Shown here piece after piece: positions 1 through 9,501 of a stretch of DNA of 64,000 bases. A program made the translations under genes and the position numbers. The stretch covers positions 1 to 64,000 of the forward strand of contig NZ_JAFLWA010000019.1 of NCBI RefSeq assembly GCF_017316125.1. Direction: 5' to 3'. Under the pieces are notes generated by a model. It worked only from the letters and a program-made list of their open reading frames with translations. It was not told where the DNA came from and ran no database searches. The stretch comes from Enterococcus sp. DIV0660C. Its GTDB lineage: Bacteria > Bacillota > Bacilli > Lactobacillales > Enterococcaceae. Every line of letters starts with the position of its first letter. Position 1 is the first letter of the stretch.

Positions 1-36
1 TTTTTAGCGGTTTTTAATTTTGTTTAAATGAAGCAT

Positions 37-486
37 CTAGAGTGAATCAGCTTTAGCTACAAGTGTTTTAGCAAAGGCTTCAAGATTTTCAATGTCTTCT
101 TCTTCGGCATTCAAGTCAACTTTAACATTTTCTGCCCCTTTTGTTGCGCCTGTTTTGGCAAAGACAGCATCAAAGTCATCGACGGATTTACAAAATTCAT
201 CATAGAATGTATCACCAGAACCACAAACACCATAAACTTTTCCTTCAAGATCAACATCTTCTAAATCTTCATAAAAATCAACGATCTCATCTGGTAGTTC
301 ACCATCACCATATGTATAGGTTGCGACAACACAAATGTCTGCATCTTCAAATTCATCTGCATCGACTTGTGTACATTCATTAATTTCTACATCAATATCT
401 AAATTTTCAAAAGCTTCTGCTACAATATCAGCAATTTCTTCCGTATTGCCGGTCATGCTAGCATAAACGATTTTTGCTAAAGCCAT
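37..486 (-). CDS. Flavodoxin
   Basis: This 149-residue protein is a short-chain flavodoxin, a soluble FMN-binding electron carrier. The N-terminus has the FMN phosphate-binding loop SMTGNTEE (residues 10-17) after the first beta strand. Middle loops with TYTYGDGELPDE and GSGDTFYDEF match the two isoalloxazine-contacting loops of the family. The protein is very acidic, as is usual. The ATG is preceded by a strong AGGAGG on the minus strand. It is divergent from map. Its redox partner is not encoded in the window. Confidence 0.93.
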   Translation of the reverse strand: MALAKIVYASMTGNTEEIADIVAEAFENLDIDVEINECTQVDADEFEDADICVVATYTYGDGELPDEIVDFYEDLEDVDLEGKVYGVCGSGDTFYDEFCKSVDDFDAVFAKTGATKGAENVKVDLNAEEEDIENLEAFAKTLVAKADSL

Positions 487-531
487 GATTTGCCTCCTAA
501 TTTATCAACGATTTTAACTTAATACGTAAGA

Positions 532-537
532 ATTATA
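532..537 (-). promoter_or_regulatory. Flavodoxin promoter, extended -10
   Basis: On the minus strand this is a perfect TATAAT preceded by TGG (an extended -10), 46 bases upstream of the flavodoxin ATG. No good -35 box is visible. This is inferred from consensus only. Confidence 0.5.
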
Positions 538-589
538 CCAAACGATGATAAAAAAAGGAAATGGAACTCGATAAAATGATTACTGCAAT

Positions 590-619
590 TTGGCTAAACG
601 TTGATAACTATGGTAAAAT
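590..619 (+). promoter_or_regulatory. map promoter
   Basis: TTGGCT and TAAAAT lie 18 bases apart. The -10 is extended (TATGG just upstream). It sits 31 bases before the map start codon, which has an AAAAGGAG ribosome-binding site. Confidence 0.55.
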
Positions 620-649
620 GAGAACGATTTGTAAAAAGGAGACGAGAGA

Positions 650-1414
650 ATGATCACATTAAAATCAGCACGTGAAATTGAAACAATGGCAGAGTCTGGC
701 GCCTTATTGGCAGACGTGCATAAAAACTTACGCAACTTTATCAAACCTGGTGTTACAAGCTGGGACATTGAAGTTTTTGTCAGAAATTATATTGAAAGTC
801 ATGGCGGAATTGCTGCCCAAATCGGTTTTGAAGGTTATGAATATGCAACTTGTATTAGTATCAACGATGAAATTTGTCATGGATTTCCTCGGAAAAAACC
901 GCTAAAAAGCGGTGATTTAGTTAAAGTCGATATGTGTATCGATTTAAAAGGTGGCATTTCTGATTCTTGTTGGGCTTATGTTGTTGGGGAATCAACACCC
1001 GAAATCGATCGTTTAATGGAAGTAACGAAAAAAGCATTGTATCTTGGGATTGAACAAGCGAAAGTTGGCAATCGCATTGGAGATATTGGTCATGCAATCC
1101 AAACTTACGTTGAATCTGAAAACTTATCTGTCGTACGCGATTTTATCGGCCATGGTGTTGGCCCAACTATTCATGAAGAGCCAGCTGTCCCTCATTATGG
1201 TGAAGCAGGCAAAGGTCTTCGATTGAAAGAAGGCATGGTTATTACAATTGAACCAATGGTCAATACGGGAACTTGGAAGATGAAAATGGATCCAAATGGT
1301 TGGACTGCGTATACACGTGATGGCGGGCTATCTTGTCAATATGAACATACTTTAGCTATTACGAAAGAGGGTCCGAAAATTTTAACTTCACAAGGTGAAG
1401 AAGGCACATACTAA
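650..1414 (+). CDS. map: Type I methionine aminopeptidase
   Basis: This cytosolic metalloprotease removes the initiator methionine from nascent proteins. The 254-residue protein has the pita-bread fold motifs in order: the substrate-pocket loop before KVDMCIDLKGGISDS with its metal-binding aspartates, the FIGHGVGPTIHEEP segment with metal and catalytic histidines, VITIEPM with the metal glutamate, and YEHTLAIT near the C-terminus. Length and order are normal for the bacterial class. It starts at an ATG with a good ribosome-binding site and has its own promoter. A YihY-family gene follows after 23 bases and is probably cotranscribed. Confidence 0.97.
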   Translation: MITLKSAREIETMAESGALLADVHKNLRNFIKPGVTSWDIEVFVRNYIESHGGIAAQIGFEGYEYATCISINDEICHGFPRKKPLKSGDLVKVDMCIDLKGGISDSCWAYVVGESTPEIDRLMEVTKKALYLGIEQAKVGNRIGDIGHAIQTYVESENLSVVRDFIGHGVGPTIHEEPAVPHYGEAGKGLRLKEGMVITIEPMVNTGTWKMKMDPNGWTAYTRDGGLSCQYEHTLAITKEGPKILTSQGEEGTY

Positions 1415-1437
1415 TAATAAGAGTATAGGGGAAGTAA

Positions 1438-2361
1438 ATGGGGATTTGGCAGAAAATTAAAGAAAATAAGGAATTGATGCGATTTATCGAAACAACTCAA
1501 AATCGAATGAATGATTCTGAAATTGGGACAACTTCTGTTGTTGTTGCTTATTATTTATTGTTATCGTTGTTTCCGCTGATTATTGCATTTGGCAATGTAT
1601 TGCCTTTTTTGAATATTGATCCAAATACAGTGTTAACTTATGTTCGAGAGGTTATGCCTGAAACGATTTACCAATTTATTGGCCCTGCAGTCAAAGATCT
1701 GCTGACTGAAAGTTCTGGCAGCTTGCTTTCAATTTCTGCTTTAGCTGCACTTTGGTCAGCAAGTCAAAGTATCAATGCATTACAAATTGCAATGAATAAA
1801 GCCTATGGTGTGGACAATCGAAAGAATTTTTTGATTGTCCGCCTTGTTTCATTAGTTGTTATTGTCTTATTTATGGTCGCAATAGGTGGAGTGACCATTG
1901 TCTTAGGATTAGGTAACCTGATTCTGGAAGCAATTCAACCGATTTTTCAGTTTCCACTACAGTTGATCGATCAGTTTCAAGCGTTGAAGTGGCCTGTCAC
2001 ATTAGTTGCTTTATTCGTTATTTTGTTCTTGATTTACTTGATCGTGCCAAATGCTCAATTGAAATTAAAAACGATTTTGCCAGGGACGATCTTTGCTACA
2101 GTGGGCTGGATGTTGTTGTCGCAAGTTTTTGGAATTTATGCGAAATACTTTGCTTCACGCGTCAGCGGGTATCAAATTATCGGAAGTTTCATCGTTTTGA
2201 TGCTGTGGTTGAATTTTGCTGCAACCATTGTCATTCTTGGTGGAATCATCAACGCTGTGGTCCAAGAATATGTATTGGGCAGTCAGGCAATACGTCGAAA
2301 AGGACCACTCAATCGTTGGGTTGAAAAAATAAAAAATAAAATTTCTAATAAAAAAGCGTAA
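1438..2361 (+). CDS. YihY/BrkB-family integral membrane protein
   Basis: This 307-residue protein belongs to the YihY/virulence factor BrkB family (once mis-annotated as ribonuclease BN), whose function is unsettled. About six hydrophobic segments are visible, beginning with the typical VVVAYYLLLSLFPLIIAFG after an amphipathic N-terminus and ending with a segment around LMLWLNFAATIVILGG, a strongly conserved region of the family. The C-terminus is basic and cytosolic. A GGGGAAG sequence precedes the ATG. It probably shares a transcript with map. A role in transport or envelope function is inference only. Confidence 0.88.
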   Translation: MGIWQKIKENKELMRFIETTQNRMNDSEIGTTSVVVAYYLLLSLFPLIIAFGNVLPFLNIDPNTVLTYVREVMPETIYQFIGPAVKDLLTESSGSLLSISALAALWSASQSINALQIAMNKAYGVDNRKNFLIVRLVSLVVIVLFMVAIGGVTIVLGLGNLILEAIQPIFQFPLQLIDQFQALKWPVTLVALFVILFLIYLIVPNAQLKLKTILPGTIFATVGWMLLSQVFGIYAKYFASRVSGYQIIGSFIVLMLWLNFAATIVILGGIINAVVQEYVLGSQAIRRKGPLNRWVEKIKNKISNKKA

Positions 2362-2387
2362 AATTTTACGTTCTTTTACTCGACTTA

Positions 2388-2415
2388 TTGTAAACTAATG
2401 ATAGTGTTTTATAAT
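2388..2415 (+). promoter_or_regulatory. Promoter of the epa operon
   Basis: TTGTAA and a perfect TATAAT are 16 bases apart, 36 bases before the epaA start. This is the only good promoter in the 89-base gap before the locus, so it is the likely main start of the epa transcript. Confidence 0.6.
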
Positions 2416-2450
2416 AACGGGAAAACTCTCAAGTTAAAGTAGGTGTCCAG

Positions 2451-3581
2451 ATGCTTGTTTCGTTTAGTATGGTCGTTAGATTTTTCCTAACGATAGTATT
2501 ATCGTTGATTTTAACACCGATATTTAAAATAATTTCCGTCCAAACAGGAATGGTTGATAAACCGAACGCGCGAAGAATCAATAAAGTACCGATGCCAAGT
2601 GCGGGAGGGTTGCCGATTTTCATATCTTTTGTTATTTCAACGTTGATTTTGTTTCATGATATTATTCCAAGATTTTATATTGTACCTATTTTGTTAGCAG
2701 CGTTGATCATTATTATTACAGGAGTGCTAGATGATCGCTTCGAGCTAACGCCGAAGCAAAAAAGCATCGGAATTTTACTAGCCTCACTTGTCATCTACTT
2801 TCTAGCAGATATTCACATCGATTCGTTCACTTTACCCTTTTTTGGTCATTTTGAACTAGGATGGTTAAGCTTTCCAGTAACGATTTTTTGGATTTTCGGT
2901 ATCACAAATGCGGTGAATTTGATTGATGGATTGGACGGTTTAGCTGCAGGAGTATCACTGATTGGATTGATTACAATTGGAATCATTGGGTATTTCTTTC
3001 TTCACTCATCCACTGTGTACATTCCTATCGTTATTTTCTGTTTAGTAGCAAGCATCATCGGCTTCTTTCCGTATAATTTTTATCCCGCCAAGATTTATTT
3101 GGGGGATACGGGTGCATTATTTTTAGGGTTTATGTTGGCTGTTTTATCTTTACAAGGGTTAAAAAATGTAACGTTTGTTTCATCAATTTCTTTATTGATT
3201 GTTTTAGGTGTTCCAGTGACGGATACTTTTTTTGCAATCGTTCGTCGAAAAGCAAATCGGGTATCTTTTTCGACTGCGGATAAAAAACATTTGCATCACC
3301 GCTTGTTGAGTCTAGGCTTCACACACAAAGGAGCAGTCTTGGCGATTTATGCGATGGCGTTAATGTTTTCTTTCACAGCAATGATCATGAATTATGCTGG
3401 TCAAGTCGGGACAATTGTTCTGGTACTGGTAATGTTATTTGCGATTATTTTGTTACTGGAGTTAATTGGATTGATTGGTGAAAAGCACCAATTTATTTTG
3501 AAAACTTTACGATTTTTGGGAAATAAAGAATATCGTACGCAAGTACTGCAGAAATATTTGAAGAAATGGGACCATCATTAG
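2451..3581 (+). CDS. epaA: Undecaprenyl-phosphate sugar-1-phosphate transferase (EpaA/TagO-like)
   Basis: This enzyme probably moves a HexNAc-1-phosphate, most likely GlcNAc-1-P, from UDP-sugar to undecaprenyl phosphate. That would be the first membrane step of the rhamnan. The 376-residue polytopic protein has the MraY/WecA/TagO signatures: GVLDDRF (residues 91-97), NLIDGLDGLAAG (156-167), GDTGALFLG, and the cytosolic loop HLHHRLL that marks the WecA/TagO branch. About ten membrane segments are visible. In E. faecalis the same gene opens the epa cluster, and the neighbours epaB-D and rhamnose genes agree. The ATG lies just after AAAGTAGGTG. The adjacent glycosyltransferase starts at the base after the stop codon. 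Confidence 0.93.
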   Translation: MLVSFSMVVRFFLTIVLSLILTPIFKIISVQTGMVDKPNARRINKVPMPSAGGLPIFISFVISTLILFHDIIPRFYIVPILLAALIIIITGVLDDRFELTPKQKSIGILLASLVIYFLADIHIDSFTLPFFGHFELGWLSFPVTIFWIFGITNAVNLIDGLDGLAAGVSLIGLITIGIIGYFFLHSSTVYIPIVIFCLVASIIGFFPYNFYPAKIYLGDTGALFLGFMLAVLSLQGLKNVTFVSSISLLIVLGVPVTDTFFAIVRRKANRVSFSTADKKHLHHRLLSLGFTHKGAVLAIYAMALMFSFTAMIMNYAGQVGTIVLVLVMLFAIILLLELIGLIGEKHQFILKTLRFLGNKEYRTQVLQKYLKKWDHH

Positions 3582-4382
3582 ATGAATAAAAAATTAGAAC
3601 AGCCGGTCCTAATCAGTATAGTGACCGCAAATAGTCAGAAGATTTTTCGTACATTAGATACCTTGATTGCAACGATTGGTGAAAAACCAGCAATTGAGAT
3701 CGTTATTTTTGATAATAATTCCTTACCTGAATATCAGGCGAAATTGAAGGAGTATTTACAATATCCATATCTACACATTAACTTCCATCAGGAAAACAGT
3801 GGATTTGGTTATGGACATAATCAAAACTTATTGAATAGTAACTATCGTTATGCAGTTATTTTTAATCCTGATATTTTGGTAGACGAGCAAACAATCGTGG
3901 AAGTTGTTGAATTACTAATGGAACATCCCGAATGCGCGATGCTAGCCCCTAAGATTTTAAATGAGGATGGTTCTGCTCAATATTTGATTCGTGAACACCT
4001 AGACGTTTTTGATTATATGTTGCGATTCATTCCTTTTAAATGGGTGAAAAAAATGTTTGATAAACGCTTGGCTAAGTTTGAGTGTCGTGATCTTCCACTT
4101 GATAAAAATAGTTATGTTCGAATGATATCAGGGAGTTTTATGGTAATCGATACAGAAAAGTTTACTGAGGTCGCAGGTTTTGATTCTCGCTACTTTATGT
4201 ACTTTGAGGACAATGATTTGTGTTTGAAGTTTGAACAAGCTGGATACAAATTGCTGTATACCCCAACTCATTCAGTCGTTCATTTATATGGGAAAGGCGC
4301 ACATCGTAACTTTAAATTATTTCGAATTTTCATGTCTTCCATGGCAAAATTTTTCCATAAGTGGGGGTGGAGTTTCTTCTAA
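3582..4382 (+). CDS. epaB: Family 2 glycosyltransferase (EpaB-like rhamnosyltransferase)
   Basis: This is a cytosolic GT-A glycosyltransferase of 266 residues. The nucleotide-binding fold starts with VLISIVTANSQ. The DXD-like metal site is NPDILVD, and SGSFMVID...GFDSRYFMYFEDNDLC contains the conserved GF and ED of the family 2 catalytic half. It resembles WbbL/RfbF-type rhamnosyltransferases. By position it is epaB, probably adding rhamnose to the EpaA lipid product. Translation is coupled on both sides: its ATG abuts the epaA stop, and its TAA overlaps the next ATG. Confidence 0.9.
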   Translation: MNKKLEQPVLISIVTANSQKIFRTLDTLIATIGEKPAIEIVIFDNNSLPEYQAKLKEYLQYPYLHINFHQENSGFGYGHNQNLLNSNYRYAVIFNPDILVDEQTIVEVVELLMEHPECAMLAPKILNEDGSAQYLIREHLDVFDYMLRFIPFKWVKKMFDKRLAKFECRDLPLDKNSYVRMISGSFMVIDTEKFTEVAGFDSRYFMYFEDNDLCLKFEQAGYKLLYTPTHSVVHLYGKGAHRNFKLFRIFMSSMAKFFHKWGWSFF

Positions 4383-5209
4383 TGAAGCCAACTAGTTTAG
4401 TTGTTGTTGTATTGTATCAGCAATCAATAGAAAAAACACCTTCTTTTGCTCTGTTATCACAAGCTGTGGTGGATCAAAAAATCCAACTCGTTATTTTTGA
4501 TAACAGTCTAACAGAGCAATATCATTTATTGTTTGAAAATAGGTTAGTGAATTATTATCATGACGCGCAAAATCCGGGATTGGCGGCGGCCTACAATTAT
4601 GCACTGTCGCAAGCTCTCCCCACGGTTCAGCAACTGATTACATTGGATCAAGACACTGTTTTAAATGAAAGTTATTTAGAACGAGTTCGTCAGCTTGAAT
4701 TTTCAGATGACTGCGTTGTCGCTGTACCGATGATCTTTGATCAAGGAAAGCAAATCTCACCTGTCTATGCTGATCAGTATGTTAATCGTACCTATCAAGC
4801 AGTTTCTGAGGTAGGGATGACGGAGCAGCGAGTGATGGCAATCAATTCGGGAACAGTTTTTTCAATTTCATTTTTACAAACAATTGGCGGGTTTGATCCT
4901 GCTTTTTCTTTAGATTTTTTAGATCATTGGTTTTTTTGGAAAGTTCATCAGCTGCACAAAAAAATTGAAGTGTTGCCTATTCGTTTGGAGCATGACTTAT
5001 CTGTGCTCAATTATGAAAAAGTGTCGACAACCAGATATGAGTCGATTTTAGCTGCTGAAACAAAATTTTATCGTGAGTATGATCGGATTCACTGGAAAAA
5101 GCATCGTAAACAATTACTTTTGAGAAGCGTTAAACAATTTTTGACAGTGAAAAATCGAAAAATTTGGCGTTTAACTTTACGCGCTTATGTTGAGATGGGG
5201 AAGGTGTAA
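4382..5209 (+). CDS. epaC: Family 2 glycosyltransferase (EpaC-like)
   Basis: This 275-residue family 2 glycosyltransferase is of the rhamnosyltransferase type. It opens with SLVVVVLYQQS and has LDQDTVLN as the metal-binding DXD equivalent, then NSGTVFSI and GGFDPAFSLDFLDHWFFWK. The longer reading frame allows a GTG at 4361. I chose the ATG at 4382 because it overlaps the epaB stop as TAATG and has a GGGGGTGGAG ribosome-binding site 11 bases upstream. The acceptor and sugar cannot be read from the sequence. Operon position supports a role in rhamnan assembly. Confidence 0.88.
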   Translation: MKPTSLVVVVLYQQSIEKTPSFALLSQAVVDQKIQLVIFDNSLTEQYHLLFENRLVNYYHDAQNPGLAAAYNYALSQALPTVQQLITLDQDTVLNESYLERVRQLEFSDDCVVAVPMIFDQGKQISPVYADQYVNRTYQAVSEVGMTEQRVMAINSGTVFSISFLQTIGGFDPAFSLDFLDHWFFWKVHQLHKKIEVLPIRLEHDLSVLNYEKVSTTRYESILAAETKFYREYDRIHWKKHRKQLLLRSVKQFLTVKNRKIWRLTLRAYVEMGKV

Positions 5210-5213
5210 ATTT

Positions 5214-5927
5214 TTGCGATCTGTTTGCATGGCCACATTTAATGGCGAAAGATATCTTAGAGAACAATTAAATAGCATTCTACGACAGCTTTCTACAACA
5301 GATGAGCTAGTTATTTCTGATGATGGATCAGTTGACAACACTTGGAATATTTTGATGGAATATGCACAACAAGATTCACGTATCAAACTATTAAAGGGAC
5401 CTCAACGTGGACTGATTCAAAATTTTTCCCATGCTATTGAAAAAGCAAATGGTGAAATCATTTTTTTGGCTGATCAAGATGATGTTTGGTTAGACAACAA
5501 GGTAAAAAGGATAACGGCTGATTTTGCAGCTCATCCGGAAAGACAAGTTGTCGTTTCGGACTTGGTGATCGTGGATGAGAATCTCGAAACGATTTATCCT
5601 TCCTATTTTACTTATCGTCATTCGAAAGAAGGATGGTTGAATAATTTTATTCGTAGTCATTACATTGGAGCTGGTATGGCTTTTCGTTCAAACCTGAAGC
5701 CAAAAATCTTACCCATTCCAGAAGATGTGCCTATGCATGACATGTGGATTGGTTTATTGGGTGGAAATCAGGTTGGATTTATCCGTGAACCGTTAACGTT
5801 ATATCGGCGTCACGACTTGAATGCGAGCGAAATTCAAACACATTCTAATTTTCAACAAAAATTGACATGGCGATACCACCTATTAGTATCCTATTTAAAA
5901 AGAAAGTGGCGTCGACGCCAAGTTTAA
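5214..5927 (+). CDS. epaD: Family 2 glycosyltransferase (EpaD-like)
   Basis: This 237-residue GT-A enzyme starts RSVCMATFNGERYL, then ELVISDDGSVDNT and the metal site ADQDDVWLDNK. That is the usual order in polysaccharide rhamnosyltransferases. The frame extends to an ATG at 5187 inside epaC, but the TTG at 5214 has a GGGGAAGG ribosome-binding site 9 bases upstream and places the first beta strand at the N-terminus as in homologues. I therefore prefer the TTG. It is the last of three glycosyltransferases before the dTDP-rhamnose genes, and a separate promoter follows it. Confidence 0.88.
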   Translation: MRSVCMATFNGERYLREQLNSILRQLSTTDELVISDDGSVDNTWNILMEYAQQDSRIKLLKGPQRGLIQNFSHAIEKANGEIIFLADQDDVWLDNKVKRITADFAAHPERQVVVSDLVIVDENLETIYPSYFTYRHSKEGWLNNFIRSHYIGAGMAFRSNLKPKILPIPEDVPMHDMWIGLLGGNQVGFIREPLTLYRRHDLNASEIQTHSNFQQKLTWRYHLLVSYLKRKWRRRQV

Positions 5928-5955
5928 TAAAAAAGTATTAAATGCTAAATAGCTC

Positions 5956-5984
5956 ATGACAAATCTCTAGATTGATGAGATAAT
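5956..5984 (+). promoter_or_regulatory. Internal promoter before rfbA
   Basis: ATGACA and GATAAT are exactly 17 bases apart in the 95-base gap between epaD and rfbA. It could give the dTDP-rhamnose genes expression independent of epaABCD. Evidence is consensus match only. Confidence 0.5.
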
Positions 5985-6022
5985 AACAAAGTGAAATTTG
6001 AAAAAAGGAGCGCTTAAAAGCC

Positions 6023-6889
6023 ATGAAGGGAATTATTCTTGCAGGGGGAAGCGGAACACGCTTGTACCCATTGACAAAGGCAACTTCAAAACAGTTGATG
6101 CCGATTTACGACAAACCAATGATTTACTATCCAATGTCAACTTTGATGTTGGCTGGAATCAAAGAGATCTTGATTATTTCAACACCACAAGATACACCTC
6201 GTTTCGAAGAACTATTTGGGGACGGCCATGACTTGGGAATCCATATTGAGTATGCTGTTCAAGAAAGTCCTGATGGTTTAGCACAAGCTTTTATCATTGG
6301 TGAAGAATTTATTGGTGATGACAGTGTCTGCTTAGTTTTAGGTGACAATATTTACTACGGTGGCGGTCTATCTAAAATGTTGCAACGCGCTGCAGCAAAA
6401 GAAAGTGGCGCAACTGTGTTCGGGTATCACGTAAATGACCCTGAACGTTTTGGTGTGGTTGAATTTGATGAGAACATGAATGCTTTATCCATCGAGGAAA
6501 AACCGGCTCAACCAAAATCAAACTATGCTGTTACAGGTCTTTATTTCTACGATAACGATGTCATCTCAATTGCAAAAGACATCAAGCCATCTGAACGTGG
6601 AGAATTAGAAATCACGGATGTCAATAAAGCATATTTAGAAAAAGGAAATTTATCTGTTGAATTGATGGGGCGCGGATTTGCTTGGTTAGATACAGGCACA
6701 CATGAATCTCTGCTTGAAGCTTCAACTTTTATTGAAACAATTGAGAAACGTCAAAATTTAAAAGTAGCTTGTTTAGAAGAAATTGCTTATCGTATGGGTT
6801 ACATTACGAAAGAACAATTGCTTGCATTAGCGCAACCATTGAAAAAAAATCAATACGGTCAATATTTATTAGCTTTGGCCGCTGAATAG
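6023..6889 (+). CDS. rfbA: Glucose-1-phosphate thymidylyltransferase (EpaE/RmlA)
   Basis: It makes dTDP-glucose from glucose-1-phosphate and dTTP, the first step to dTDP-L-rhamnose. The 288-residue protein has the nucleotidyltransferase signature [16 protein letters not shown] at residues 3-18, the [15 protein letters not shown] segment, and VLGDNIYYG with the metal-binding aspartate. Length is standard for RmlA. In the enterococcal scheme this is epaE. A strong AAAAAAGGAG ribosome-binding site precedes the ATG. The order A-C-B-D is unbroken and tightly spaced (13 and 22 bases) up to rfbB. Confidence 0.97.
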   Translation: MKGIILAGGSGTRLYPLTKATSKQLMPIYDKPMIYYPMSTLMLAGIKEILIISTPQDTPRFEELFGDGHDLGIHIEYAVQESPDGLAQAFIIGEEFIGDDSVCLVLGDNIYYGGGLSKMLQRAAAKESGATVFGYHVNDPERFGVVEFDENMNALSIEEKPAQPKSNYAVTGLYFYDNDVISIAKDIKPSERGELEITDVNKAYLEKGNLSVELMGRGFAWLDTGTHESLLEASTFIETIEKRQNLKVACLEEIAYRMGYITKEQLLALAQPLKKNQYGQYLLALAAE

Positions 6890-6902
6890 GGAGTCTGACA
6901 AA

Positions 6903-7475
6903 ATGAAAGTAACTGATACAAAATTAACAGATGTCAAGATTATCGAAATGGATGTTTTTGGTGATCACCGTGGTTTTTTTACTGAAAGCTATTCAAAAGC
7001 AAAATTTGAAGAACATGGTTTGACTTATGACTTTGTTCAAGATAATCACTCTTTATCTGCAGAAGCCGGGGTGTTACGAGGCTTACACTTCCAAAAAGGT
7101 AAATCTGCACAAACAAAATTGATTCGTGTAGTCACTGGAGCAGTACTAGATGTAGTTGTTGACATTCGTAAGGGTAGTCCAACTTATGGTCAATGGGATG
7201 GATTTATTTTATCTGAACATAATCATCGTCAATTACTTGTTCCTAAAGGATATGCACACGGATTCGTCACTTTGACGCCAAATGTTAACTTCCTTTACAA
7301 ATGTGACAACTATTATGATGCTGCTGCAGATGGCGGGATCGCTTTTGATGATCCTGATTTAGCTATTGAATGGCCAATTGACATCAGTAAAGCAATCATG
7401 TCAGAAAAAGATCATAATCATCCAACGTTAAAAGAGTTTGAAGCAGAAAATCCATTCGTTTATGGCGAAATTTAA
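6903..7475 (+). CDS. rfbC: dTDP-4-dehydrorhamnose 3,5-epimerase (EpaF/RmlC)
   Basis: It epimerises dTDP-4-keto-6-deoxyglucose at C3 and C5, the third step to dTDP-L-rhamnose. The 190-residue cupin has the family motifs DHRGFFTESY, VLRGLHFQ with the active-site histidine, VVDIRKGSPT, and the LVPKGYAHGFVTL segment. Length is normal. It lies 13 bases after rfbA. Confidence 0.96.
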   Translation: MKVTDTKLTDVKIIEMDVFGDHRGFFTESYSKAKFEEHGLTYDFVQDNHSLSAEAGVLRGLHFQKGKSAQTKLIRVVTGAVLDVVVDIRKGSPTYGQWDGFILSEHNHRQLLVPKGYAHGFVTLTPNVNFLYKCDNYYDAAADGGIAFDDPDLAIEWPIDISKAIMSEKDHNHPTLKEFEAENPFVYGEI

Positions 7476-7482
7476 ACTTTAA

Positions 7483-8526
<1,044 letters not shown>

Positions 8527-8550
8527 TAATTATTGATGAGATAAAAGTGT

Positions 8551-8578
8551 GAGGCAGGCGCTAGCCTGTCTCTTTTTT
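8551..8578 (+). terminator. Intra-operon terminator or attenuator between rfbB and rfbD
   Basis: A nine-pair stem (8551-8559 with 8564-8572, one G-U pair) with a four-base GCTA loop is followed by a run of six T. It has the full form of an intrinsic terminator although rfbD, needed for the same pathway, lies just downstream. It probably gives partial read-through. Confidence 0.7.
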
Positions 8579-8604
8579 CAAACAAAATTAAAGGAGCGAT
8601 AATA

Positions 8605-9456
8605 ATGTTTTTATTAACTGGAGGAAATGGTCAATTAGGTACAGAATTGCGCCATCTACTAGATGAAAAAAATCTGCCTTATGTTTCGACAGATGCCAAG
8701 GAATTAGATATTACAGATGAAAAAGGAACAATGGAATATATTACGGAATTAAAACCGGATGTGATTTTTCATTGTGCAGCCTATACTGCAGTTGATAAAG
8801 CAGAAGATGAGGGCAAAGAATTAGATGAAAAAATCAACGTCGATGGTACACGAAATGTTGCTCTCGCTGCCAAAGCTGTTCATGCGAAGCTTGTTTACAT
8901 CAGTACGGATTATGTATTTGATGGAAAGAAAAAAGATGAAGAATATCAAGTGGATGATGAAACAAATCCATTAAATGAGTACGGTCGCACAAAACTTTTA
9001 GGTGAACAGGCTGTTCAAGAAATCTTGGAAGATTACTATATTATTCGGACTTCTTGGGTGTTCGGTATTTATGGCCATAATTTTGTGTTTACTATGCAAC
9101 GTCTGGCAGAGACACATGACCGTTTGACAATCGTTAACGATCAATTTGGTCGTCCAACATGGACACGTACCTTAGCTGAATTCATGGTGTATGTTATCAA
9201 TGAAAAAGCACCTTATGGCATTTATCAACTATCAAATGAAAATAGTTGTTCTTGGTATGAATTCGCAAAAGAAATTTTAAAAAATTCTGATGTAGAAGTG
9301 GCACCAGTTACATCAGCAGAATTCCCACAAAAAGCCTTACGGCCACAGTATGCTGTGATGAGTTTAGAAAAAGCAGAAAGTTTAGGTTTTTCTATTCCAA
9401 CTTGGCAAGAAGCTTTGGCGCAGATGCTACTTGCTGCTGAAAACGCAAAAGCATAA
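8605..9456 (+). CDS. rfbD: dTDP-4-dehydrorhamnose reductase (EpaH/RmlD)
   Basis: It reduces dTDP-4-keto-L-rhamnose to dTDP-L-rhamnose, the donor for the rhamnan. The 283-residue SDR protein has TGGNGQLGTEL as the cofactor loop, FHCAAYTAVDKAE, STDYVFDG and the catalytic YGRTK. Length is normal. AAAGGAG precedes the ATG. It follows the terminator-like hairpin at 8551-8578, so its expression may be lower than that of rfbACB unless read-through is efficient. Confidence 0.97.
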   Translation: MFLLTGGNGQLGTELRHLLDEKNLPYVSTDAKELDITDEKGTMEYITELKPDVIFHCAAYTAVDKAEDEGKELDEKINVDGTRNVALAAKAVHAKLVYISTDYVFDGKKKDEEYQVDDETNPLNEYGRTKLLGEQAVQEILEDYYIIRTSWVFGIYGHNFVFTMQRLAETHDRLTIVNDQFGRPTWTRTLAEFMVYVINEKAPYGIYQLSNENSCSWYEFAKEILKNSDVEVAPVTSAEFPQKALRPQYAVMSLEKAESLGFSIPTWQEALAQMLLAAENAKA

Positions 9457-9501
9457 TTTATTTCTGCCATTTGAGAAACAAAAGAGAAATTGGGGAATTT
9501 T

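Noticed and set aside
141-383. An 80-residue His-rich frame on the plus strand inside the flavodoxin gene
   Set aside because: It is the antisense shadow of the acidic flavodoxin coding sequence and has no ribosome-binding site.
8527-8604. The rfbB-rfbD gap considered as a riboswitch
   Set aside because: Only 78 bases with one simple hairpin; too short for a known riboswitch class and without any conserved core I recognise.
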